Shown here piece by piece: positions 1-7,764 of a DNA stretch of 64,000 nt (position 1 is its first letter; each line of letters starts with the position of its first letter). This DNA comes from Xanthomonas hydrangeae (GTDB taxonomy: Bacteria > Pseudomonadota > Gammaproteobacteria > Xanthomonadales > Xanthomonadaceae): the NCBI GenBank assembly GCA_905142475.1, contig LR990730.1, forward strand, positions 2,852,001 through 2,916,000, read 5' to 3'. The translations under genes and the position numbers were made by a program. The notes below the pieces were generated by a model, which was not told the DNA's origin, did not search any database, and saw only the letters and a list, made by a program, of their open reading frames with translations.

Positions 1-2
1 CC

Positions 3-188
3 GCCACCGACTTCCAGGAGCCGGTGGAGGTCACCATGGACACCGCCCTGGCTGACTTGCCTGAGTGGGATTCGCTCTCAGCGTTGGGGGTAATCGTCAT
101 GTTCGACGTGGATTACGGAAAGGTCATTACCGGCGAAGATCTCAAGAACTGCGCCACCTTAAACGATCTTCACAAACTGCTGGGGTAA
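3..188 (+). CDS. acyl carrier protein, C-terminal part (5' truncated by window edge)
   Basis: The frame is open from the first bases to TAA at 186-188. It encodes the C-terminal two thirds of an acyl-carrier-protein-like domain. The segment PEWDSLSALGVI carries the DSL motif whose serine receives the 4'-phosphopantetheine arm, followed by the acidic helix II/III region. The real start lies upstream of the window, although an internal ATG exists at 36. It ends 4 bp before a FabH-like ketosynthase gene, which suggests a dedicated carrier for a short acyl chain made by this cassette. Identity rests on the DSL context and the neighbour; only about 60 residues are visible. Confidence 0.75.
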   Translation, partial: ATDFQEPVEVTMDTALADLPEWDSLSALGVIVMFDVDYGKVITGEDLKNCATLNDLHKLLG

Positions 189-192
189 CGCC

Positions 193-1230
193 ATGGGACT
201 GTCCACTCTTAGCAATGTCCGTTTTGCGGGCATGGCGAGTTGCGTGCCCAAGCGGATCATTTCCAACCTGACCGATTGCCCGCCGAAGATGCGCTCAGAA
301 CGCGAGCGTCTGGTGCGTAACATCGGCATCGAGTTTCGTCGCATTTGCCCAAGCTGGCAGACATTTTCCGATCTGGCGCTCATCTCCGCGGAAAAGCTGC
401 TTGCAGAGCTGCAATGGGCCAAGGATGAAATCGATGCACTGATTGTCGTAACGCAATCACCCGATTACCCCATCCCGGCCACGGCCATCATCATGCAGCA
501 CCGGCTGCAATTGCCGCAGACCGCTATCGCCTTTGATGTCAATCTCGGCTGCTCCGGCTATCCCTTTGGCCTGCACCTGGTGGGCAGCATGATTGCGGCT
601 GGCACCATCAAAAAAGCGCTTCTGCTGGTCGGCGACCGCTCCGCCACACTTCTGGACCCATTGTTCTCCGACGCGGGCACCGCCACGGCGCTGGAGTTCG
701 ACAAAAATGCACCTCCCATGCATTTCGACCTGAACAGCGACGGTAGCGGCTACCGGGCCATCATGTTGCCCATAGGTGGGCATCGTGAGCCTTACGGACC
801 CCAACATATCTCTCCTACACGTGACGAGAACGGTGTGCTGCACTGGCCAGGTGAACTCATTCTCGATGGCCCGGCCGTGTTGAGTTTCTCGACCCAGCGA
901 GTGCCTCCAGCGGTGGAAAGATTGCTTGAGTATTCTGGTGTTGCTAAGGACAGCGTTGATTTTTTTGTTTTTCATCAGGCCAACAAAATGATCAACGAAA
1001 CCATCCGCAAGAAGTTGGCGCTGCCGACAGAAAAAGTTCCGTCAACCTTGCGGGACTTCGGCAATACCAGTGGAGCTTCCCTGCCCATCACCATGACCGT
1101 CCGTCTGAACGATACGCTGATCAATGCCAGGCACCGACTGTTGCTTGCCGGCTTCGGTATCGGCTTGTCATGGGGTACGGCCATCGTGGACGTCGAGAAC
1201 GCAGCTTTTCCAGCGCTGATCGAAGCATGA
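193..1230 (+). CDS. 3-oxoacyl-ACP synthase III (FabH-like ketosynthase)
   Basis: This 345-residue protein has the thiolase fold of KAS III. The Cys-His-Asn triad is visible: Cys120 in DVNLGCSGYPFG, His261 in FVFHQANKM and Asn291 in FGNTSGAS. Members condense an acyl-CoA with malonyl-ACP to a 3-oxoacyl-ACP. Because it sits between an ACP gene and two SDR reductases and far from a fab operon, it more likely makes a special short acyl group (for example a 3-hydroxyacyl decoration of a sugar) than housekeeping fatty acids. Its stop overlaps the next start as ATGA. Base composition is AT-richer than the flagellar genes downstream. The family call is firm; substrate and product are inferred. Confidence 0.88.
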   Translation: MGLSTLSNVRFAGMASCVPKRIISNLTDCPPKMRSERERLVRNIGIEFRRICPSWQTFSDLALISAEKLLAELQWAKDEIDALIVVTQSPDYPIPATAIIMQHRLQLPQTAIAFDVNLGCSGYPFGLHLVGSMIAAGTIKKALLLVGDRSATLLDPLFSDAGTATALEFDKNAPPMHFDLNSDGSGYRAIMLPIGGHREPYGPQHISPTRDENGVLHWPGELILDGPAVLSFSTQRVPPAVERLLEYSGVAKDSVDFFVFHQANKMINETIRKKLALPTEKVPSTLRDFGNTSGASLPITMTVRLNDTLINARHRLLLAGFGIGLSWGTAIVDVENAAFPALIEA

Positions 1231-1991
1231 ACGCCGAGCGTGATCCGTTTTCCCTAGAAGGCAAGCGCGTCCTGGTGACTGGCGCTTCATCGGGTATTGG
1301 TCGTCAAATTGCAATCACTTGTTCACAGATGGGAGCGAGCGTTGTCATCACCGGACGCAATACCGAGCGCTTGCAAGCCACATTCAACCAACTGGAAGGC
1401 CAAGGCCACACGCAAGTGGTGGCGGACTTGGCGGTACAGGAGGGTATTGACCACGTAGTGGCTGCGAGCGGTGTCATCAACGGCTTGGCGCACGCAGCTG
1501 GCATGTCCAAGCTGACCCCCTTTCGAATGATCGGCCATGCGCACCTGGACGAGACATTTGCAAGCAACACCTATGCACCCATGCTACTGACGCGAGGCCT
1601 GTTGGCGAAGAAGCAGATCGCGCCGGGCGGCTCCCTGCTATTCATTGCCTCAATTGCCTCGCATATCGGCCCGCTGGCGAGCAGCGCATACGCTGCCAGC
1701 AAAAGCGCCCTGCTGGGCATGATGCGCTCACTCGGCATGGAAGTAGCCAAGCAAGGCATGCGCGCCAACTGCATTGCACCGGGTTATGTACGCACTCCCT
1801 TGCTGGATGGCTTGCAGGGAAGCGGCGGCAATATGGACAGCCTGTTTGAATTGACGCCACTTGGCATGGGCGAGCCAGAAGACGTGGCTTATGCAGCAGT
1901 GTTCTATCTTTCCGATGCCAGCCGCTGGATCACGCGCAACCACTTCATTCTTGATGGCGGTTTTTCTGTACCGATGGACATCTACGCATGA
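1227..1991 (+). CDS. short-chain dehydrogenase/reductase (3-oxoacyl-ACP reductase-like)
   Basis: This is a 254-residue classical SDR. The N-terminal cofactor motif is TGASSGIG (about residues 18-25) and the active site YAASK lies near residue 155. The usual C-terminal region with a D-G-G turn follows. I chose the start at 1227 because the ATG overlaps the preceding stop (ATGA); a longer frame reaches back to 1170 but runs inside the ketosynthase gene. The likely role is NAD(P)H reduction of the 3-oxoacyl group made by the neighbouring FabH-like enzyme, or oxidoreduction of a sugar nucleotide. It is a diverged paralogue of the next gene, so the pair may act on successive intermediates. Confidence 0.85.
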   Translation: MNAERDPFSLEGKRVLVTGASSGIGRQIAITCSQMGASVVITGRNTERLQATFNQLEGQGHTQVVADLAVQEGIDHVVAASGVINGLAHAAGMSKLTPFRMIGHAHLDETFASNTYAPMLLTRGLLAKKQIAPGGSLLFIASIASHIGPLASSAYAASKSALLGMMRSLGMEVAKQGMRANCIAPGYVRTPLLDGLQGSGGNMDSLFELTPLGMGEPEDVAYAAVFYLSDASRWITRNHFILDGGFSVPMDIYA

Positions 1992-2722
1992 CCAACGCGG
2001 CGCAACGCGCTTTTTCACTGGATGGCAAGACCATTTTGGTCACAGGTGCTTCATCGGGCATCGGCAGGCAAATCGCCGTTTCCTGCGCGCGGCGTGGGGC
2101 GCGCCTGGTCATCACCGGGCGGGATGCAGAACGCCTGTACGAAACCTACAACTTGTTGAATGGCCAAGGCCACCTCCAAGTGCTGGCCGACCTGACCGAA
2201 GCCGAAGATCGTGAACGACTGGTACAGGGCATTTCCAGCCTAGATGGCTTGGTCCACTGCGCTGGCAGGCAGCGCTTGAGCCCTATCAGGCAGTTGACCG
2301 AGAAGCTCATGACCGATGTCTATGCGGTCAATTTCCTGGCCCCTGTCATGCTCACCCAGCGGCTGTTGCAGGCCAACGCTCTTGCGCCTCAAAGTTCCAT
2401 CGTCTTCATGCTTTCCACTGCGGCCCATATCGGCACACCCGGAGTAGGACCATATTCGGCCATGAAGTCAGCCCTGCTCGGCATCATCCGCTGCCTGTCC
2501 ATGGAGCAGGCCAAACGCAAGATCCGGGTCAATGGCATGTCTCCCTCTGCAGTCGTGACGCCCATCTGGGACACAACCCATCTGGAAGCACAGCAAAAAC
2601 GCCATCCGCTTGGATTGGGCACCCCAGAGGACGTAGCGAACGCTGCGATCTATCTCTTGTCCGATGCCAGCCGCTGGGTAACCGGGACCAGTTTGGTGAT
2701 GGACGGTGGGGCTGTCCTGTGA
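1988..2722 (+). CDS. short-chain dehydrogenase/reductase, second copy
   Basis: This 244-residue classical SDR is related to the gene before it. TGASSGIG is near residue 18 and the catalytic YSAMK motif lies in the middle. It overlaps the previous gene by ATGA and the next by GTGA, so the genes are probably translationally coupled. The N-terminal 60 residues closely resemble those of the upstream SDR, while the substrate loop differs. This suggests tandem duplication followed by a split of function. Likely role: reduction of a 3-oxoacyl or keto-sugar intermediate in the cassette. The substrate is not readable from sequence. Confidence 0.85.
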   Translation: MTNAAQRAFSLDGKTILVTGASSGIGRQIAVSCARRGARLVITGRDAERLYETYNLLNGQGHLQVLADLTEAEDRERLVQGISSLDGLVHCAGRQRLSPIRQLTEKLMTDVYAVNFLAPVMLTQRLLQANALAPQSSIVFMLSTAAHIGTPGVGPYSAMKSALLGIIRCLSMEQAKRKIRVNGMSPSAVVTPIWDTTHLEAQQKRHPLGLGTPEDVANAAIYLLSDASRWVTGTSLVMDGGAVL

Positions 2723-3372
2723 CCTATTCCGTGCTCATCGTCGGCGCGGGCGGCTGGGGCCGGGAGGTCCTTGAGCAAATGCAAGGTGATGTGGCGCATC
2801 GCAAGGAATGGGAAGTCACCGGATTCCTGGACAGCCGCAAGCATATTCTCGATGGCTTTGATGTTGGGGTACCCATCGTCGGTGACCCTTTGACATACGT
2901 GCCGCGTGGCAACGAGGCTTTTGTCTGCGCGCAGGGCGGCCCATTGGAACGGCATAAATACATTCAACCGCTGCTTGCACAGGGGGCCGTGTTCATCCCG
3001 ATCTGCACAGAGGCGCATCTCAGTCGCCGCGTGCGTCTAGGCACGGGTTGCTTTCTCGGCAACCAGGTGCACGTTGGCCCCGATGTGTGGATCGGGGATT
3101 TTGCCAATCTTCTCACTTGGTCGGTAATTGGACACGATGTCCGCATTGGTAATTATGCGCATGTGGGCGCACAGGTTTTCATGGGCGGCGGCGTGCAGAT
3201 AGGCGACTTCGCAATCGTGCACCCGCGTGCCACGCTGGTGCCTGGCGTCAAGGTAGGTGAGCACGCTGTTGTCGGCACCGGTGCGGTCGTGCTGAAGGAT
3301 GTGCCGGCGGGCGCCACGGTGTTTGGCAATCCGGCCAAGATCGTATTCCACAAGAACATCAAGATGGACTGA
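2719..3372 (+). CDS. NeuD/PglD-family sugar acyltransferase
   Basis: This 217-residue protein begins at GTG 2719, which overlaps the SDR stop as GTGA. The N-terminal half is a small Rossmann-like domain ([11 protein letters not shown] near the start), as in the UDP-sugar-binding part of PglD/NeuD. The C-terminal half is a left-handed beta helix of hexapeptide repeats (for example IGDFANL, IGNYAHV, IGDFAIV) that ends in the typical turn before FGNPAK. Such enzymes transfer acetyl or other acyl groups to an amino sugar. Here the donor could be the acyl-ACP made by the upstream genes. The family is firm; donor and acceptor are inferred. Confidence 0.85.
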   Translation: MTYSVLIVGAGGWGREVLEQMQGDVAHRKEWEVTGFLDSRKHILDGFDVGVPIVGDPLTYVPRGNEAFVCAQGGPLERHKYIQPLLAQGAVFIPICTEAHLSRRVRLGTGCFLGNQVHVGPDVWIGDFANLLTWSVIGHDVRIGNYAHVGAQVFMGGGVQIGDFAIVHPRATLVPGVKVGEHAVVGTGAVVLKDVPAGATVFGNPAKIVFHKNIKMD

Positions 3373-3375
3373 TCC

Positions 3376-4521
3376 ATGCGCTCCAGGATGCACCCCAAGT
3401 ATTACTTGTCGCAGGAAATCTTTGATCGCGAGCAGCGCAGGATCTTCCGCAGGGTCTGGTTGTTCGCAGGACTCAAGACGCTGCTGAAGGACCACAATTG
3501 CTTCATCACTCGCAAGATCGCTGGCATTCCCTTGGTGATCCAGAACTTCCACGGCCAAATCCGTGCGTTCGAGAACGTCTGCCTCCACCGCAGTGCACTG
3601 ATTCAAACCGGTGCTCTCGGTTGCCGGCCTTTGGTATGCCCCTACCACGCCTGGAGTTACGACGAACAAGGCCGGGTAAAGAACATCCCGGACTGCGATG
3701 CGATCTACCACCTGGACAATAGTGAAAAGGCCAACTTGAAGCTGCGCGAATTCTCACTTCGCGCCATCGGCAACCTGTTGTTCGTCAACCTCGATCCAGA
3801 CCCCATGCCAATCGAGGAGCAGTTTTCGGCAGACTTCATCGCCTTGCTGGAAAGTAGTTCCAACGCCTATGACACTGAGGTCATGGTGACCACATGGCAT
3901 GGCCGGTACAACTGGAAGCTGGCCTACGAGAATCTGCGGGACGCCAACCACCCGCGCTTTGTCCATCCCAAGACCCTGGCCAAAAGCGTCAACTTCACTC
4001 CCCAGGTAAACGAGGAACAAGCCAAGGAGTCCATGGAGGCCTTGCAGGACACATCGCCCGCAGCGCTGAGGCGCGAGATGCGCCGCTTCAGTTTCGGCGG
4101 CCCGGAAGCCACCATCCCCAACCTTAAACATTTTGGCTGGCACGCTAAAGTGGAACGCTGGGGCAAGCAGGACGCCTACTTTAACTGGCTTGCCTTCCCG
4201 AATTTGCATATCGCGAGCGCCAACGGGGGCTATTCCTTCACGCTGGAACACCACATCCCCGTCGCACCGGACCGGACCGACCTGGAAATCTATTGGTTTA
4301 GCGCACGCAAGAAACAGCCTTACGGTTCTTCCAGCCAAGTGCTGCTTGCGCAGATGCACGGCAGCAAGGTGGTAGTGGGAGAAGACGTGGACATCATGGA
4401 GCGGGTGCAGGCGGCACTGCATACAGACGCCCCGCTACCCACCCAGGGAGCCTATGAATCCATGAATCGCCTGGTTGAGCGCTGGTACACGGTGCTGATG
4501 GAGACCGAACATGAGATCTAG
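3376..4521 (+). CDS. Rieske non-heme iron oxygenase (alpha-subunit type)
   Basis: This 381-residue protein has an N-terminal Rieske [2Fe-2S] domain with the ligand pair C69-x-H71 (CLH) and C88-P-Y-H91, 16 residues apart. The C-terminal catalytic domain carries D189-x2-H192-x4-H197 (NLRDANHPRFVH), which fits the bridging Asp and mononuclear-iron histidines of ring-hydroxylating oxygenases. No ferredoxin or reductase gene is nearby, so electrons would come from a partner elsewhere. In this acyl-sugar cassette the likely job is hydroxylation, or another oxidation, of the acyl chain or sugar. The start at 3376 is 3 bp after the previous stop; a second ATG at 3388 is possible. It overlaps the next gene by 11 bp. 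Confidence 0.85.
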   Translation: MRSRMHPKYYLSQEIFDREQRRIFRRVWLFAGLKTLLKDHNCFITRKIAGIPLVIQNFHGQIRAFENVCLHRSALIQTGALGCRPLVCPYHAWSYDEQGRVKNIPDCDAIYHLDNSEKANLKLREFSLRAIGNLLFVNLDPDPMPIEEQFSADFIALLESSSNAYDTEVMVTTWHGRYNWKLAYENLRDANHPRFVHPKTLAKSVNFTPQVNEEQAKESMEALQDTSPAALRREMRRFSFGGPEATIPNLKHFGWHAKVERWGKQDAYFNWLAFPNLHIASANGGYSFTLEHHIPVAPDRTDLEIYWFSARKKQPYGSSSQVLLAQMHGSKVVVGEDVDIMERVQAALHTDAPLPTQGAYESMNRLVERWYTVLMETEHEI

Positions 4522-5134
4522 GTGGATCATCGGCGGCAGCGAATACCTCGATCTGGCCTTTCACGCCTGGAAGCACGCGCGTCAGGACGAGACGGTCATC
4601 AGGATCGATGTACCACAAGACGCGGAACACGAATTCGATCTGGACGTGCTGGATGGACTGAATCCGACTGACGGGGCCATGTTCGTGGCTTTTGACGAAC
4701 GCTTCGGCAACTTCAAGCGCATGGAACTGATGCAGGCAGCGATGGAACGTGGCTTCAAGCTCGAGCCCTTCATCCACCCAAGCGCAGCCATCGACTCTGA
4801 CACGGCCATTGGGCTCAACGCATTCGTGGGTGCCAATGCTGTCGTTGGGCACGGGTGCAGGATCGACTACAACACCGTCATCCATGCCGGCACGCACCTC
4901 GGACCCGCATGCCGCGTTAAATCTTCATGCTGGATAGAGAATGGTGTGCAAATCGGCGCGGGCGTCGAGATCGGCAGCAATAGCATCCTGCGAACCGGCG
5001 CCATCGTGCGTGGGGGCGTCAAGGTTGGGCGAAGCTGCGAACTTGGCTGGCCACGTGTCTACTGCGAGGACGTGCCGTCCAAGACCTATTTCCACGCCCG
5101 CTACGACACTCCAATCCATGTTTATGAAGCCTAA
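4511..5134 (+). CDS. hexapeptide-repeat acyltransferase
   Basis: This 207-residue protein has an N-terminal alpha/beta part of about 85 residues that may bind a nucleotide sugar. A left-handed beta-helix domain follows from about residue 85 (IHPSAAI, IGLNAFV, VGHGCRI, IGAGVEI, IGSNSIL). It is the second acyltransferase of the cassette and differs from the NeuD-type one in its N-terminal domain, so the two may acylate different positions. The gene starts inside the end of the Rieske gene. Acceptor and donor are unknown. Confidence 0.75.
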   Translation: MRSRWIIGGSEYLDLAFHAWKHARQDETVIRIDVPQDAEHEFDLDVLDGLNPTDGAMFVAFDERFGNFKRMELMQAAMERGFKLEPFIHPSAAIDSDTAIGLNAFVGANAVVGHGCRIDYNTVIHAGTHLGPACRVKSSCWIENGVQIGAGVEIGSNSILRTGAIVRGGVKVGRSCELGWPRVYCEDVPSKTYFHARYDTPIHVYEA

Positions 5135-5148
5135 GCCGGGGACCAATC

Positions 5149-6366
5149 ATGCAGACCGCTATCCAATTCAAACTAAATATCGACCCGCAGGCATCGGAAG
5201 AGACGTTTCAGGTCGCCGCCGAGGGCCTGACTGGTGATCCGATGTTCGGTATTCCCAAGGACGTTCGCCACCTCATTGCCAAATTTGGCGACGAAGTCAA
5301 GGTGATCGTTTTAGGAACCGGGGGGTTCGGCGCGCACTTGCTGAACCTGAAGCAGGACCGGCACTGCAATGTGATCGCCTCGGTGGACGACTTCCGCTAT
5401 CACTCCGGTGCGCTGTATTACGGCACTCCGATCATCTCGACGGACAGGTTCATCGAACTGGCCAAGTCTGGCGACATCATCGCCCTCAACACGTGCCGAT
5501 ATGACGGACCCAAGCGATTTTTTGACCAGGTCTGCAGGCAGCACGGGATTGCTCATATCAACTTTGAACAGGCCGTTCGCGCTTTCGGTCTACAGGGGCG
5601 TGTAGATTTCCGGGTGGACGATTGGGGAAGGGAGATCGTGCGCAATATTCCCAGGTTTCAGCGCCTGGCAAAACGCTTTTCCGATGCCTACTCGGCACAA
5701 ACCCTGTTCTCTGTCCTCAATTTCCACCTGACCTGTGACCCCGAGTACTACCACGAAATCGAGCGCCCCTACACCACGTTGTACTTCCGCTCCGGCCTGC
5801 TGCAATTCGGTGGCGGAGAAAAGATGGTTGATTGCGGCGCCTCGATTGGCGAGTCGCTCGCAGGCCTGATTGGCGCCACCAAAGGCCAATTCTCGCGTTC
5901 TTGGATGATTGAACCCGATCGGATCAACGTCGGCACACTCAAGAACGTACTACGCCGCTACGAAGGCACGGCTCTGGCGTCCAGAATCAGTCTGCATGAC
6001 TGCGGCGTAGGCGAGACAAAAGGCAGGGTTCCATTCAACCATGAGGGTGGCCACGGCGGCTTCGTCAAGCCTTCGAGTGAGGATTGCGAACCGGCAGACA
6101 TGATCGACGTATGCTGCATCGACGATGTCATCGACGATGCACCCACCTTCATCAAAATGGATATCGAGGGGTCGGAACTTTCGGCACTGAAAGGTGCGCA
6201 GAGTGCGATTGTTCAGTGCAAGCCCAAAATGGCGATCTCCGCCTATCACAGAGCTACCGACCTGCTAGATCTAAGCGATTTCGCCCTATCTCTGAACCCG
6301 GATTACAGGATCGGCCTGCGCCATCACACGCCGGATCGCTGGGATACCTGCCTTTATTTTTATTAA
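5149..6366 (+). CDS. FkbM-family SAM methyltransferase with N-terminal nucleotide-binding domain
   Basis: This 405-residue protein has two parts. Residues about 45-140 form a Rossmann-like domain resembling the PglD/NeuD N-terminus (VIVLGTGGFGAHLL). Residues about 215-400 are an FkbM methyltransferase, with the SAM-site motif VDCGASIGES and the family motif FIKMDIEGSELSAL. FkbM enzymes O-methylate sugars and polyketides. The extra N-terminal domain may hold the nucleotide part of the sugar substrate. It is the eighth gene of the cassette and starts 14 bp after the acyltransferase. Methylation of the flagellin sugar is an inference from the neighbourhood. Confidence 0.82.
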   Translation: MQTAIQFKLNIDPQASEETFQVAAEGLTGDPMFGIPKDVRHLIAKFGDEVKVIVLGTGGFGAHLLNLKQDRHCNVIASVDDFRYHSGALYYGTPIISTDRFIELAKSGDIIALNTCRYDGPKRFFDQVCRQHGIAHINFEQAVRAFGLQGRVDFRVDDWGREIVRNIPRFQRLAKRFSDAYSAQTLFSVLNFHLTCDPEYYHEIERPYTTLYFRSGLLQFGGGEKMVDCGASIGESLAGLIGATKGQFSRSWMIEPDRINVGTLKNVLRRYEGTALASRISLHDCGVGETKGRVPFNHEGGHGGFVKPSSEDCEPADMIDVCCIDDVIDDAPTFIKMDIEGSELSALKGAQSAIVQCKPKMAISAYHRATDLLDLSDFALSLNPDYRIGLRHHTPDRWDTCLYFY

Positions 6367-6381
6367 CGCTCTGCCTTAAAA

Positions 6382-7764
6382 ATGAGCGGATCGATGACTG
6401 ACCCAAGCAAGATTTTCCTTTTCAACTCAGCCCTTCCTGAATCCCTGGAAATGTCGGATTTCCTGAAAGGCATGGGGCCATCCCAAGACAATGTCAGAGG
6501 CCAGAATATAGGAAACGGCTATATCGCCTATGGTTTTTTGAAAGCACTGTTCGGGTGCCCGGTGAAAGTTGACCACATCTCCAACGCACTTGAGGCAAAG
6601 CTTTCCGATCAACTTGCAGAAGAGATCAACCAAAAATACTCGCATCTTGTCTGGACGATGAAGGATGACATCCGGGAGGACTTCGCAGGCCTTCCTATTG
6701 AGAGAATCACGCACTTTCTTGAAAAAATCACGATCCCGATCGTGCCGGTGAGCCTTTGCGCGAACTCATTCAATGGCTACGACCCGAACTTGGCCGAGCG
6801 CCTCAGCCCCAATCAAAAGCGAAACTTCTCCCTTCTCTCTGAAAAATCCAAGCTGATTGCTGTTCGCGGAAATTATTCCGCCGAGATCCTGAATAGCCTT
6901 GGCATAAAGAACGTCAGAGTGATTGGCTGCCCGAGCTACTTTGAGAACGGACCCACCCGGGCTCTGCAAAAAAAGCCGTGGGATGCGGACAAGGTCATCA
7001 CTACGGCCACATTCTTCAATTCCGGGCTGCCGAGGACATCCCATCTGCTGCAGGATGAATTGTATTTCATCAACTTGCTCTATCTTGAAAAAGCACTGCC
7101 ATCGACCCGCAACATCACAGCGCAACCTTTCAATCTCGACGAAATACCCACGTCCTTCCAACTATTGGCCAAGGCCATGGCTGGACGACTGGAATTTTTC
7201 TCTGATTACAGCCGGTGGGCCACGTTCTTCAAAAGCAACGACCATTGCCTCACGATTGGAACCCGACTTCACTCCGGAATTCTCTCGATTAATAGCGGCG
7301 TCCCCGCCATTGTGACCAATCCGGATTCCAGGGCCAGGGAAACTTGCGAATACCTCCGCATCCCTTATGACCCTACCATTCACAGCCGAAGCAACATCCG
7401 TGAAGTTTTCGAGAACCTCGACCTCTCTGAAATGAACAACGCCTACCCGGTTTTGTACAAGGAATTTCTTGATTTTCTCGACGCAGTCGACCTTGTTCCT
7501 TGCACTGTGCCTCATGACAAACCCTGCTTTGAATTTCCGGATCTAAAGAAAAGCACTAGCCCCTCGGTTGCAGCTGAGCTACATGAAGCTTACACCGAAC
7601 TCGTAGAGAATCTAGACCGCGAAGTCGTTGTTCGGAGAGAGCATGGCGGAGAGAGGTCTCGGCGCTTGGTAGATAAATTCCAACTCCTCAGACGGCGCTA
7701 TCCAGGGCTGACGCGCAAAGAGTATTTGGATTATCTCAGCCGATCTACGGGTAAAGCCAAGTGA
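6382..7764 (+). CDS. polysaccharide pyruvyltransferase-family protein
   Basis: This protein has 460 residues from ATG 6382, or 456 from a second ATG at 6394 that has a slightly better ribosome site. Family features are the N-terminal segment GQNIGNGYIAYGFL and the C-terminal motif TIGTRLHSGILSINSGVPAI. Members add pyruvate ketals to sugars or form part of glycan-processing machineries. The last 60 residues are charged and helical and unlike the core. Base use is clearly more AT-rich than the gene after it, and the gene ends by a GTGA overlap with that gene. The reaction is not certain: many family members are of unproven activity. Confidence 0.75.
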   Translation: MSGSMTDPSKIFLFNSALPESLEMSDFLKGMGPSQDNVRGQNIGNGYIAYGFLKALFGCPVKVDHISNALEAKLSDQLAEEINQKYSHLVWTMKDDIREDFAGLPIERITHFLEKITIPIVPVSLCANSFNGYDPNLAERLSPNQKRNFSLLSEKSKLIAVRGNYSAEILNSLGIKNVRVIGCPSYFENGPTRALQKKPWDADKVITTATFFNSGLPRTSHLLQDELYFINLLYLEKALPSTRNITAQPFNLDEIPTSFQLLAKAMAGRLEFFSDYSRWATFFKSNDHCLTIGTRLHSGILSINSGVPAIVTNPDSRARETCEYLRIPYDPTIHSRSNIREVFENLDLSEMNNAYPVLYKEFLDFLDAVDLVPCTVPHDKPCFEFPDLKKSTSPSVAAELHEAYTELVENLDREVVVRREHGGERSRRLVDKFQLLRRRYPGLTRKEYLDYLSRSTGKAK

